A DNA stretch of 64,000 nt from Acd1 sp049973945 (GTDB lineage: Archaea > Thermoproteota > Thermoprotei_A > Sulfolobales > Sulfolobaceae). Numbering within the stretch: position 1 is the stretch's first letter; each line of letters opens with the position of its first letter. Both the position numbers and the translations under genes were made by a program. The stretch lies in contig JBMFJH010000002.1 in assembly GCA_049973945.1 (NCBI GenBank), forward strand, positions 1 to 64,000. The letters are read 5' to 3'. Below the pieces are notes generated by a model. That model was not told the origin of the DNA, made no database searches, and saw only the letters and a list, made by a program, of their open reading frames with translations. Positions 1 to 8,759 of the stretch are shown here, in pieces.

Positions 1-1
1 A

Positions 2-217
2 GGGCTTGAGGAGGGCGAGTATTACGATAAGGAAGACGAAGCCACTATCGATCTGCATCGACAGGTCGAGGCGCGTGGATTCGTGGATTTTGTATACAAT
101 AGCCACAGGATTTACATAATGAAAATTGACCCTCTTGGTAGCGATTACGAGAACCTTCTGAGGCTCAATGAAGTGCTCGATAAAGAAGTCCTGAAGAAGG
201 TGTTGATCACGAGCTAA
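2..217 (+). CDS. 3' end of an unidentified gene (partial)
   Basis: An open frame enters from the left edge and runs 71 codons to a TAA at 215-217. The visible part is charged and helical, ends in EVLKKVLITS, and contains no motif I can assign with confidence. Base composition is clearly more AT-rich than the following genes, and arginine is encoded partly by CGA/CGT rather than the AGG/AGA used elsewhere, so it may have a different history from its neighbours. A nucleoside or thymidylate kinase C-terminus is possible but this is a guess. The next 100 bases hold no gene. Confidence 0.55.
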   Translation, partial: GLEEGEYYDKEDEATIDLHRQVEARGFVDFVYNSHRIYIMKIDPLGSDYENLLRLNEVLDKEVLKKVLITS

Positions 218-320
218 AAGATCGTGTTTGTAAAGTGGGTTGAGTCTGTATTCACTTACCTATTAACCATCACAGACCCTAGATTACGCCAAGGGACATC
301 GTTATTGTATTAAAAACTCC

Positions 321-1571
321 TCACGTCAGCACCGTGTCGAAGAGCTTGCTCTCAGCGTTGATGTGCTTGTGCGGGTAGATCCTCGAGTTCACCAGCTCGG
401 TGCCGGGCTCTATGACCACGTCGTCGGCGATCACGCTGTTGATGATTTTAGTCGGCCTGTTCTTGGTAGACCTTATCTCCACGTACCTCCCTATGATCGA
501 GTTCTCGATGACCGCGTAGTCCCCTATGATCGTCATGTCCATAATCGCGCTCCTGACTATCCTCACGTTCTTGCCGACTATCGTGAAGTTGTCCACGTTC
601 GAGTCCTCGATAGTGGTCCCCTCCCCGATCTGGCAGTGCCTCCCTATCAGGACGGAGCCCTCCAGCTTGAGCTTCCCCTGATTGTACATCCTCGTTATCC
701 TTTTCCTCCTCTTTACGGAGTCGGGGCTAGTCCCCTGGACGAAGATCCTCGAGTCCTTGGTCACCCTGAAGGCCCTCAAGTCCTTCTCGTCGAGTGTGGT
801 CAAGAGGGTCCTCATGGCCTCCAAGTACCTTTGCGGAGTCCCGACGTCGAACCACAACCCCTCCATCTCGTAGGCGTAGACTGGGTAGCCCTTAGCTATT
901 AAGTAGGGGATGACGTCCTTCCCGAAGTCCATCCTCCCCATCTTCAACATCTCCTGGAGGTCGTGGCTCTTGAAGACCTTCCTTATCTCGGGGCTTATCA
1001 CGTACATCCCCGTGTTCGCCAGGTTCGACGGTGCCTCCTCCTTCTTGGGCTTCTCGACGAACTTCAGTATCCTCCCCTCCTCGTTGACCACTGCTACCCC
1101 GAACTCCTCGACGTTCTCGACCCTCTTCAGGACTATCGTCATGAACGCCCCCTTCTGCTTGTGGAACTCCAGGGCTTTCCTCACGTCGGTCCGGAATATG
1201 TTGTCGCCCTGGACTACCACGAAGTCCTCGTTTATGTCGTAGTACTCAGCGCTCACCCTGACCGCGTCGGCGTTGCCCACGCTCTCGTACCTCGGCATGT
1301 ACTTGAAGTGCACCCTCGGCTTTATGCCGTACCTCGCTGAGAAGCCGTAGCCCTCGCCGAAGTAGTTGAGCAGGTCCCTGTAGTTCCAGTAGCCCCTGGC
1401 CCCGAAGATGATCTCCTTGAAGCCCTGTTTCGCTAACTCCAGGATCGTGAACTCGATCAGCGGCCTGTTCAAGAGCCTTACCACGGCCTTGGATATCTCG
1501 ACTGTTAAAGGCCTCAGCCTCGTGGCCTCCCCGCCGATCGGGATTATTACTTTGTGATCGTCTTGGGGCAT
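321..1571 (-). CDS. NDP-sugar pyrophosphorylase with left-handed beta-helix domain
   Basis: A 416-residue nucleotidyltransferase that should join a sugar 1-phosphate to an NTP. The N-terminal Rossmann-like domain has IPIGGEATRLRPLT (about residues 10-23), a variant of the usual GGxGTRLxPLT loop, then SK where most homologues have PK, and the metal/nucleotide motif VVQGDN near residue 120. Residues 290-410 form hexapeptide repeats (IGRHCQIGEGTTIEDS, IGDYAVIENSIIG) typical of a left-handed beta-helix, as in mannose-1-phosphate guanylyl- and glucose-1-phosphate nucleotidyltransferases. It is divergent from the GH57 gene and shares its promoter region, which suggests a common role in storage glucan or sugar-nucleotide metabolism. 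The exact sugar and nucleotide cannot be read from sequence. Confidence 0.85.
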   Translation of the reverse strand: MPQDDHKVIIPIGGEATRLRPLTVEISKAVVRLLNRPLIEFTILELAKQGFKEIIFGARGYWNYRDLLNYFGEGYGFSARYGIKPRVHFKYMPRYESVGNADAVRVSAEYYDINEDFVVVQGDNIFRTDVRKALEFHKQKGAFMTIVLKRVENVEEFGVAVVNEEGRILKFVEKPKKEEAPSNLANTGMYVISPEIRKVFKSHDLQEMLKMGRMDFGKDVIPYLIAKGYPVYAYEMEGLWFDVGTPQRYLEAMRTLLTTLDEKDLRAFRVTKDSRIFVQGTSPDSVKRRKRITRMYNQGKLKLEGSVLIGRHCQIGEGTTIEDSNVDNFTIVGKNVRIVRSAIMDMTIIGDYAVIENSIIGRYVEIRSTKNRPTKIINSVIADDVVIEPGTELVNSRIYPHKHINAESKLFDTVLT

Positions 1572-1572
1572 T

Positions 1573-1610
1573 GTAATATAATCCTTGGTAAGAAGGAATT
1601 ATAAACAGCA
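1573..1610. promoter_or_regulatory. Shared divergent promoter region
   Basis: The 42 bases between the nucleotidyltransferase start (1571) and the GH57 start contain one AT-rich core, AATTATAAAC at 1598-1607, readable as a TATA box on both strands. It lies about 27 bases from the minus-strand ATG and about 22-25 bases from the plus-strand TTG at 1623, so both transcripts would be leaderless or nearly so. Confidence 0.6.
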
Positions 1611-1613
1611 CAG

Positions 1614-2969
1614 GTGGTGCCCTTGAGGAAGGTAGCGATAGGCTTCGAGGTCCACCAGCCGTTCCGCATTAGGAGGGACTTCTTCTGGAACGTCAGGTAC
1701 AGGGGCTCGCCCTTAGAGAGGTTCTTCGACAACGAGCTAAACAGGGACATATTCGAGAGGGTCAAGAGGAAGTGCTACGTCCCAGCGACGAAGATAGTCC
1801 TGGAGTCGATAGAGGAGGCCGAGGAGCAGGGGAAGGAGGTCAGGTTCTTCTACTCCGTCTCTGGGACGTTCCTCGAGCAGGCCGAGAGGTGGGGGAAGGA
1901 AGTCCTCGACCTATTCAGGCAGTTGGCCTCGACCAAGAGGGTGGAGTTCCTGGCCCAGACCTACTACCACAGCGTGACCTCCCTATGGGACGACTTGACC
2001 GAGTGGAAGGAGCAGGTGGAGATGCACGTAGAGGCGGTGAGGTCGCTAATAGGCTACAACCCCACCGCCTTCGAGAACACCGAGCTGATCTTCAACAGGA
2101 GGATAGCGGAGGAGGTCAGCGACATGGGCTTCAGAGTGATCCTAGCTGAGGGCAAGGAGAGCACGCTGAGGGGGAGGTCCCCCAACTACCCTTACAGGCT
2201 GAGCGACTTGCCCTTGACAGTCCTCTTCAGGAACTACAGGCTGAGCGACGACGTAGCCTTCAGGTTCTCTAACCCCAAGTGGGACCAGTACCCCTTGACA
2301 GCTGAGAAGTTCGCGACCTGGATAGCCCTGAGCGAGGGCTATTCCGGGCTAATATTCGTCGACTACGAGACCTTCGGGGAGCACCACTGGCCGGAGACCG
2401 GAATTCTGGACTTCCTGAGGTGGTTGCCTAGGGAGCTCACCAAGAGGGGGGTAGAGATGGTGACCCCCTCGATGCTCGCAAACGAGAGCTACGACGAGAT
2501 AGAGGTCATGGACACCTCCTCTTGGGCCGACGTAAGGAAGGACGAGTCGGCCTGGCTGGGTAACATAATGCAGTGGGCCTACGACGAGGCCGTTAGGAGG
2601 GGGGAGATGCTGGCCAAGAAGTTGGGAGGGGAGTGGCTGAAGGCCTGGCGTTACTTCACGACCAGCGACCACTACTACTACATGTTCGTGGGGGAGGGAG
2701 GCCCTATGGAAGTCCACAGCTACTTCAGCTCCTTCAACACGCCCCTGGACGCGTTCATAAACGAGTTCTTCGCGATCACGACATTCGTGGAGGACATGAG
2801 GAGGGAATTAAACGTCAAGGGCGAGCCGTTCTACTTCGTCAAGGGCCTGAAGAGGGGGCCAGTAGCGTGGACTTGGGAGGACTTCCAGAAGATAGTGAAG
2901 AGGTCGGAGAAGTACAAGGAGTTCGAGGAGTACGCCGAGGAGTGGAGGAAGAACGTGGAGGGCGAATGA
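1614..2969 (+). CDS. GH57 family glycoside hydrolase (alpha-amylase or glucan-modifying enzyme)
   Basis: A 451-residue protein of glycoside hydrolase family 57. The N-terminus has the HQP signature (GFEVHQPFR); FENTEL near residue 165 carries the likely nucleophile glutamate; FVDYETFGEHHWPE near residue 258 carries the acid/base aspartate of the GH57 motif. No signal peptide is visible, so it probably acts on intracellular glucan. Possible starts are GTG 1614, GTG 1617 and TTG 1623; the TATA position favours 1617-1623. It is divergent from a sugar nucleotidyltransferase, which fits glycogen turnover. GH57 also includes 4-alpha-glucanotransferases and branching enzymes, so substrate is uncertain. 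Confidence 0.85.
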   Translation: MVPLRKVAIGFEVHQPFRIRRDFFWNVRYRGSPLERFFDNELNRDIFERVKRKCYVPATKIVLESIEEAEEQGKEVRFFYSVSGTFLEQAERWGKEVLDLFRQLASTKRVEFLAQTYYHSVTSLWDDLTEWKEQVEMHVEAVRSLIGYNPTAFENTELIFNRRIAEEVSDMGFRVILAEGKESTLRGRSPNYPYRLSDLPLTVLFRNYRLSDDVAFRFSNPKWDQYPLTAEKFATWIALSEGYSGLIFVDYETFGEHHWPETGILDFLRWLPRELTKRGVEMVTPSMLANESYDEIEVMDTSSWADVRKDESAWLGNIMQWAYDEAVRRGEMLAKKLGGEWLKAWRYFTTSDHYYYMFVGEGGPMEVHSYFSSFNTPLDAFINEFFAITTFVEDMRRELNVKGEPFYFVKGLKRGPVAWTWEDFQKIVKRSEKYKEFEEYAEEWRKNVEGE

Positions 2970-3000
2970 TATTTAATCGCTCACGACAATCCTCTCCTCG

Positions 3001-3825
3001 ATGCTTGTAAAGGACTTGATGATAACCGACCCCCCGACCATAGAGGCGAACGCCTACATCTACGAGGCGCTGAAGAAGATCAACGAGAGGGGAATAGGGA
3101 GGGTACTCGTCCTCTCCGACGGGAAGTTGACTGGGATAGTCTCCACGAGGGACGTGATCAACTTAGTCGACATAAGGTGCAGGAGGGCGTGCGACAAGTC
3201 CGACGTTTACGGCATGATATACAGGACGGTCGAGGAGATAATGAGCCCCCAGCCACAAGTCGCCTACGAGGAGATGGAGCCCCTAGATGCCCTGACCATA
3301 ATGGTCGCCAGGAACTTTGGCGCCCTTCCCGTACTCAACAGGGTTGACAAGCTGGTAGGCATAGTCACGGAGAGGGAGATGTTGCTCCTCTTCCAGGACA
3401 TGGAGGAGCTCTTCCCCGTCAGGAGGTTCATGAGCAAGAAGGTGAAGACTGCATACAAGGACGCTACGGTCATGGACGCGGTCTCCCTCATGGCGAGGGG
3501 AGGCTTCAGGAGGTTGCCGGTCACGGACGAGCAGGGCAAAGTCCTGGGCATAGTCACGGCCAGCGACGTAGTCAAAAGGCTAGCTAAGGAGGTAACTAAG
3601 GGCAACCCGGAGGAGTTCCTGAAGAAACCTCTCTCGGAAGTCATGAACAGGCAGGTGCTGACGATAAACCCCGAGGACAGCGTTAACCAGGCGGCGGGCA
3701 AGATGGTCGTCGAGAGGGTCGGGTCGTTGCTGATCCTCGACAGCGAGGGCAAGGCTGCTGGGATCATAACCGAGAGGGACCTCGTGATTGCGCTTTACCA
3801 CCAGCTACACTTGACCCTGAAGTGA
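3001..3825 (+). CDS. Four-CBS-domain protein
   Basis: A 274-residue soluble protein made entirely of CBS modules: four repeats, in two Bateman pairs, each ending in a form of GIVTxRD(V/L/M) (GIVSTRDVI, GIVTEREML, GIVTASDVV, GIITERDLV). CBS pairs bind adenosine nucleotides or related ligands and usually act as energy sensors. No catalytic domain is attached, so the partner is unknown. A TATA box (ATATTTAAT, about 2968-2976) precedes the ATG by about 27 bases, indicating a leaderless transcript. The next gene, RidA, starts at the stop codon, so the two are probably cotranscribed. It is one of four CBS proteins in the first 16 kb. Confidence 0.9.
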   Translation: MLVKDLMITDPPTIEANAYIYEALKKINERGIGRVLVLSDGKLTGIVSTRDVINLVDIRCRRACDKSDVYGMIYRTVEEIMSPQPQVAYEEMEPLDALTIMVARNFGALPVLNRVDKLVGIVTEREMLLLFQDMEELFPVRRFMSKKVKTAYKDATVMDAVSLMARGGFRRLPVTDEQGKVLGIVTASDVVKRLAKEVTKGNPEEFLKKPLSEVMNRQVLTINPEDSVNQAAGKMVVERVGSLLILDSEGKAAGIITERDLVIALYHQLHLTLK

Positions 3826-3830
3826 TGGCC

Positions 3831-4217
3831 ATGAAGGAAGTGATTTTCACGGAGGAGGCTCCCAAGCCGATTGGCCCGTACTCCCAGGCCGTAAGGTTCG
3901 GGGACTTCCTGTTCGTTTCTGGCCAGATCCCGATAGACCCTAAGACCAACGACGTGGTAAAGGGAGGAATTAAGGAGCAGGCTGAGAGGGTCATGGAGAA
4001 CTTGAAGGCGATCCTCTCCGCCGCCGGGATGGGGCTTGAGGACGTCGTGATGTCCTTCGTGTACCTAGCCGACATGGCCGACTTCCCGGCGTTCAACGAG
4101 GTCTACTCGAAGTACTTTAAGGAGAAGCCCCCAGCCAGGGTCACCGTCGCCGTGAAGTCGTTGCCGAAAGACGTGAGGGTGGAGATCGCGGTAATAGCAG
4201 CCAAAGGGCAGAAGTGA
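3831..4217 (+). CDS. RidA/YjgF family enamine/imine deaminase
   Basis: About 129 residues of the RidA (YjgF/YER057c/UK114) family, which hydrolyses reactive enamine/imine intermediates such as 2-aminoacrylate. Diagnostic features are the N-terminal PIGPYSQAV, the mid-protein FVSGQIPIDP, and the C-terminal PPARVTVAV with the conserved arginine that binds the substrate carboxylate. The frame opens at GTG 3822, overlapping the CBS-gene stop, with ATG at 3825 and 3831; the last gives MKEVIFT, matching the usual family N-terminus, and was chosen. It probably shares a transcript with the CBS gene. Its end meets the broken membrane-protein gene on the other strand. Confidence 0.9.
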   Translation: MKEVIFTEEAPKPIGPYSQAVRFGDFLFVSGQIPIDPKTNDVVKGGIKEQAERVMENLKAILSAAGMGLEDVVMSFVYLADMADFPAFNEVYSKYFKEKPPARVTVAVKSLPKDVRVEIAVIAAKGQK

Positions 4218-5908
4218 CACCTATTAGCCAGGCCACAATGGCCGCGTATACTGAGGCCTGGTAAATCGGGTAAATGACGTAGGTCGAGGTCGTGGAGTTT
4301 ATCAGGGTGCCGAAGAGGTAGGGCTCAGCGTTGGTCAAGTAAGGCGAGTAGGGGATCGCGACAACGGCGGGGGCGGAGCTCAGGACTATCTGGTTCCCCT
4401 TTACGGTGTAGTTCCCGGGACCGCCGTCCAAAGCGTGGGCTATGCCGTCGAACCCCTTGAACTGGTACAGGTAGAGGGAGCCGTATTGGCCCTCCAATTT
4501 CAGGTAAGAATAGTCTAGCGGGATCCCCGAAATCACGTATTTGGTTCCCGAGACCTTCAGCGAGCTGTAGTTGACAGTGTTCGATAGGTCTGCGAGGTAC
4601 ACGTAGCCCTGTACCCATGGGATCGCCGTCTGGACTTGTATGTAATCCTTGTAGCTGTTGAGCACAGCAATAGAGGGGCCGGGGCTCTCGGCTATCCTCT
4701 CCGCCACTTGGTAGAGCCCTGGAATGTGGGCGAACTGTAACGCGTTGAAGCTCACCAGCTCGTAAAGATCGCCGTAATGGTTCGTGCCCGGCGTGTTCCA
4801 GGAGCTGTAGGGCAGGAAAACGGGAAAGAGGGCCAGAAGGGTGACCGCCGCGCCGTTCCTAGAGGAGAGGAGGGCTAGGGCGAAGAGGGTCTCTAGGAAC
4901 AGGGCGAACTTTATCGACATGCCGGTGAACGTGGCCCATACGGCGTCGAGGAGAGGCACTGGAATGCCTTGGAAGTAGAAGGCCGCGTAAGCGGAGAGGA
5001 AGAGGAACGAGGTGAAGAAGAACGCCCTGGGGATCTCCTGCCTAACCAAGAGGGTTAAGGCGGCCAGGGTGAGGAGAACGATTAGGTAGAAATTCACGTT
5101 GGACGTGTAGTAGCCCACATTGGAGACGAATATCGAGGGGGCCGTGGCCTTAGCGGAGAAATATGCCAAACCGCCACGTTCATCTCGCTGAAGAAAGACA
5201 GGACTGACGACGTCACCGAGGCCAGCAAAGACCTCCTGAGCTCCCCAGTCCTCCCCTTTACTCCGTAGTAAGCGAAAAGGGGGATGGAGAAGAAGAACGA
5301 GATAAAGAAGTACTCGAAGTAAACCCAACCGCCGACTAGGGAGAGGAGCATTACGTAGGCTAAGTGCCTTCTCGATCCCGTTTCAGCGTACCTGTACAAC
5401 GTCGCCAATTCGAGCACCGTCACGGCGAAAGAGAGGTTCACCCCTCCGGCGTCCCCGCTTAGGAATGAGGTGATCAGTGCTGGGTTGACGGTCAGGAGGT
5501 AGGGGAAGACGTACAGCCTCAAGTCCCGCATAACGGGCCTTTCATCCCTGTACTGGAACTGCCTGGCGAAGTAGTGCCCTGCCAGGATGATGGCGACGAA
5601 AGAAATAACGTAAAAGAGGACCGTGTTCCACTTGGGGGTCAGGAGCAACACTAGGGCCTCATGGGAAAAGGAGTTCCAGGCCAAGTCTACGAACCCAGCA
5701 GGGTAGGGTGGGACCCAGAACGGGTACGGCGGGGTTGCGTGTCGGTCATCGCTATCTGCGGTGCTATGAACAGGGTTCTGTTCACTGCTAGAGAGAAGGC
5801 GAAGGCGGAAGCGACGAAAACGGCGTCCTTCCTTCCGAGCCTGAGGCCCACGCGTGACGGAAGGCTTAGACAGTAAAAAACGTGAAGGGGGTCAGCCCTT
5901 GAGAGCAC
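4141..5908 (-). pseudogene. Frameshifted polytopic membrane protein (possible GT-C-like glycosyltransferase)
   Basis: Three overlapping minus-strand open frames together make one multi-spanning membrane protein. The first (from 5908) has a TM near 5770-5830, then loses frame near 5730-5745, where the natural continuation (TPPYPFWVPPYPAGFVD) lies in another frame. The second runs to about 5165, where SFFSEMN gives way to GLAYFSAKAT in a third frame; this last part has several TM segments and a soluble C-terminal stretch, and ends at 4141 inside the 3' end of ridA. Topology resembles large archaeal membrane glycosyltransferase-like proteins, but no catalytic motif is visible. At least two indels are needed, so it is a pseudogene unless the assembly is wrong. 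Confidence 0.65.
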
Positions 5909-5938
5909 TCATCACGTGGGCAGAGCTCGTGCCCGTCA

Positions 5939-7078
5939 TCACTCCGCTGCCTTCGCCAAGTCTCCTCTGGTCTTCTTTATGTCTTCTATCTTCTTTAATT
6001 TCCTCAAAAGCCTCTCCTCTATGTCGTCCGCTACCTTCCTGGTCGCCGTCACTACGTCGTAGTCCGTCTCGGTAGCCACGAAGTCCCCTATCTTGGTGAC
6101 GAGCCTGACGTTCACTTTATACAGCGGCCTGCCCTCGCTCGAGGCCTCCTCCTTCACGCTGTACTTGAAGTCTATCACCTCCACTATCCTCTCGAACTTG
6201 GACAGGTACCTGTCGAGGAGCCCGTCTATCAGCGCCCTCTGGTTCTCGTCCAAGCCCCTTGGGAGCTTCGCCGAGATGGGGGAGGAGAGCTCGAACTTCT
6301 TAGCTATCACCTTGGTTATCACGTCGATGCCGCTGATCATCCCCGCGACCCTCCCGCCCTCGATTACCGGGAGGCCCGAGACGTTCCTCCTCAACATCGT
6401 GTCGACGGCCTCCGTTAAGTCGTCGGAGCCGTTGGCCGTGATGACGGGGTAGCTCATGATCTCCTTGACCGGCGTCGCCAAGAGCCTTTCCTCCTCGGTC
6501 ATTATGGACGACCTCTTCTTCCCTCTATACGCGAAGAGGACCCTCAGGGCTATGTCCCTCATCGTGATTATGCCCGCTAGCTGGTCCTTTTCAAGGACGG
6601 GGAGCTTCGAGACGTTGTAGCTCCTCATTATGAACTTAGCCCTGGCCACGTTGTCCTCGGTGTTTATCGTAAGCACCGGGGAGTTCATGAACTCCCTTAC
6701 CGGCCTCAATGGGATCTCGCCCCTGTCCAGGTAGTGCCTGAGGACTGCCTCCCTCGTCACTACCCCTACTAGGGAGCCCTTGCCGTTGATTACAGGGATC
6801 ACCCTGGCCCTCGTGTTGTAGAACATGGCTATGACCGTCCTTTCGTCCGAGTCCTCGTTAAGCTTGGGAGCAGGGCTCATGAGCGTGAGGACTTTAGTGT
6901 CGGGGGTGAACCTCTTGGCCATCAAACTCTTGTAGTCCAACATCCCGACGAGCTTGTTGTTCTGAACCACTGGAACCGCCCAATAGTTCGTCTCCCTCAT
7001 CTTGCCGAGGACTTCCGAGACCTTGTCCATGGGATGTGCGGTTACCTTAGGCTTCTCAAGGAACGTCCTGACGCTCAT
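5939..7078 (-). CDS. Four-CBS protein with C-terminal ribosome-hibernation-like (HPF/S30AE) domain
   Basis: A 379-residue protein with four CBS repeats over about residues 1-265 (GMLDYKSL, GVVTREAV, GIITMRDIA, GMISGIDVI mark the repeat ends), then a basic alpha/beta domain over about 285-375 with VNVRLVTKIGDF and VVTATRKVADDIEERLLRKL. That last part resembles the beta-alpha-beta fold of HPF/RaiA ribosome-binding factors. CBS proteins that bind and silence ribosomes have been reported in crenarchaea; membership of that group is an inference here. The ATG lies at 7078. It faces away from the MFS pseudogene, with about 150 bases between them. A nucleotide sensor that parks ribosomes when energy is low would be a consistent role. 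Confidence 0.75.
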   Translation of the reverse strand: MSVRTFLEKPKVTAHPMDKVSEVLGKMRETNYWAVPVVQNNKLVGMLDYKSLMAKRFTPDTKVLTLMSPAPKLNEDSDERTVIAMFYNTRARVIPVINGKGSLVGVVTREAVLRHYLDRGEIPLRPVREFMNSPVLTINTEDNVARAKFIMRSYNVSKLPVLEKDQLAGIITMRDIALRVLFAYRGKKRSSIMTEEERLLATPVKEIMSYPVITANGSDDLTEAVDTMLRRNVSGLPVIEGGRVAGMISGIDVITKVIAKKFELSSPISAKLPRGLDENQRALIDGLLDRYLSKFERIVEVIDFKYSVKEEASSEGRPLYKVNVRLVTKIGDFVATETDYDVVTATRKVADDIEERLLRKLKKIEDIKKTRGDLAKAAE

Positions 7079-7173
7079 TGCAACGTAACTCTCGGCGATC
7101 CGAATAATAGAATTTGCTATTCAGACGTCTGATTTCCGGCTCGAGAAGAACGTCTACCTGAGGCTTGATTATG

Positions 7174-7189
7174 TGAACTATATAGTTCA
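7174..7189. promoter_or_regulatory. 16-bp palindrome holding a TATA box
   Basis: TGAACTATATAGTTCA is a perfect inverted repeat with TATATA at its centre, about 45 bases before the MFS start at 7232. A second short palindrome, ACCTATAGGT (7219-7228), sits just before that start. A dimeric repressor bound at the first would block TBP directly. Confidence 0.5.
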
Positions 7190-7231
7190 TTTGGACTCTA
7201 CTTAAGAGGCTACGAGAACCTATAGGTCTCG

Positions 7232-8695
7232 ATGAGCTCCAACATAAGTAATCCCTTCAAGCCTATAGACGAAGCCCCTGCTAAGTCCTTCCACTACAAA
7301 TACACGCTAGTCTACAAATACACGCTAGTCGCGGCGATGGGATCGTTCACTGACGGCTACGACCTGTCAGTCCTCGGCGTCGTCTTGCCGTACGTGCTCG
7401 CCAGCTACGGAATAACTAACCTCAAGTCCCCCGAGAGAGTCTTCTGGAGCATCTGGCTCAACGTTCCACCTATACTAGGATTCTTCATAGGAGCCCCTCT
7501 GTTCGGGTGGCTAGCCAATAAAGGGAGGAAAACGTTCTACGGCTGGGACGCCCTCACGATGGCGATCGGGGCGGGTATATAGCCGTTCATGCCAGATCTC
7601 ACGAGTTTAGCGATTGCAAGGTTCGTCATGGGGGTCGGGCTCGGGGCGGACTACGTGTTGTCTCCCATGATCATAGCCGAGACCGCCAACGCTAAGGATA
7701 GGGGCAAACTGATGGCTTTAGGTTTCGGAGGCTTCTAGGTCACGGGCTCCGCCTCAGCGGCGGGCCTCGTGCTGGCTCTGCTCTCCGCTGGAGTGCCAAC
7801 TGACACCGTGTGGAGGATAGCACTGGGGTTAGGAGGCGTTTGGCCGGCTCTAGTCATCTACTTAAGGAGGAAGTTCCCCGAGACGCCGAGGTACGCAGTC
7901 CTACTGGAGAGGAACTGGGAGGAGTACAAGAGGTTCGTTAGGGCCGTGCTGGGCCATCACGTCGTGGCCCCCAGTAGTCACTCGCTCAGCCACGAAGAGG
8001 AAGAGGAGATCAAGCTGTTCAAGAAGTACTTCAGGTTCATAATAGTCGGCGCCATCCTCTGGCTCATTTTCGACATCCCGGCTTACGGCCTCGGCTTCTT
8101 CGTGTCCTTCATCGCCCAGAACATCAAGACGGCCCCTGCAGTGCTCCAGCTGATAGGAGTAGCCTTCACGGTTCCATGGATAATAGGGGCTTGGCTACTC
8201 TTGGATCGCCTCGGCAGGAAGCTGTTGCAGACGCTGGGCTTCCTAATGACGGGCGTGGTCTTCGTGGTGTCTTCCTACTTCGTGTACCTATACGCGGGCG
8301 AGCAGAACGCCGCTGCCCTGCTGTACTGGCCCACGGTACTCGCCTTCGGTCTGGCCAGGACGTTCATGCAGATCGGCCCCGGCTCGATCGTCGCGGTGGG
8401 GATGCACGGGGTGGAGCTGGCCCCGACGGGGATAAGGGGGTTCGCCCACGCGATAAACGTCGTTGGCGGCAGGGTAGGAGTCTTGATAACCACCTTCGTG
8501 TTCCCGACGCTCTTTACGGCCAGCTCCTACACGGCGTACGTGTTCTTAGGCGCAGCGTCGCTTCTGGGCGCCCTAGTGACATTCCTGTTCGTGCCGGAGA
8601 CTAAGGGCAAAGGATTAGAAGAGATCTCAGGAGAGTTGCTGAAGCAGTCGACCATAACTTTCGGTAAGCCCAGGGATAAGAGAGCTAAGACCTGA
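7232..8695 (+). pseudogene. MFS transporter interrupted by two in-frame TAG codons
   Basis: A single frame of 488 codons encodes a 12-TM major facilitator of the sugar/organic-acid type (GSFTDGYDLSVLGVV at TM1; RFVMGVGLGADYVLSP near the 2-3 loop; ETKGKGLEEI at the C-terminus). It is interrupted by TAG at 7580-7582 (codon 117, GAGI*PFMPD) and at 7736-7738 (codon 169, GFGGF*VTGSA). CAG-to-TAG and TGG-to-TAG would each be a single transition from the residues expected in this family. The rest of the frame is intact. An 18-bp tandem duplication (7295-7312 and 7313-7330) repeats YKYTLV at the N-terminus. TAG ends other genes here (33795, 49848), so general recoding is unlikely; recent pseudogenisation is the simplest reading. 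Confidence 0.8.
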
Positions 8696-8759
8696 GGCGT
8701 TGTCCCCAAATCCGAGTTAGCGCACACATTTTTAAGCGGTTCCTCGCTCGTCCCCCACG

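Noticed and set aside
363..902. Long plus-strand open frame opposite the nucleotidyltransferase
   Set aside because: It is a shadow of the minus-strand gene; its product is a low-complexity V/H/P/D/R text.
7580..7738. Amber codons as pyrrolysine or general TAG recoding
   Set aside because: TAG is the normal stop of genes at 33793 and 49846, and no pyl gene is present; pseudogenisation is simpler.
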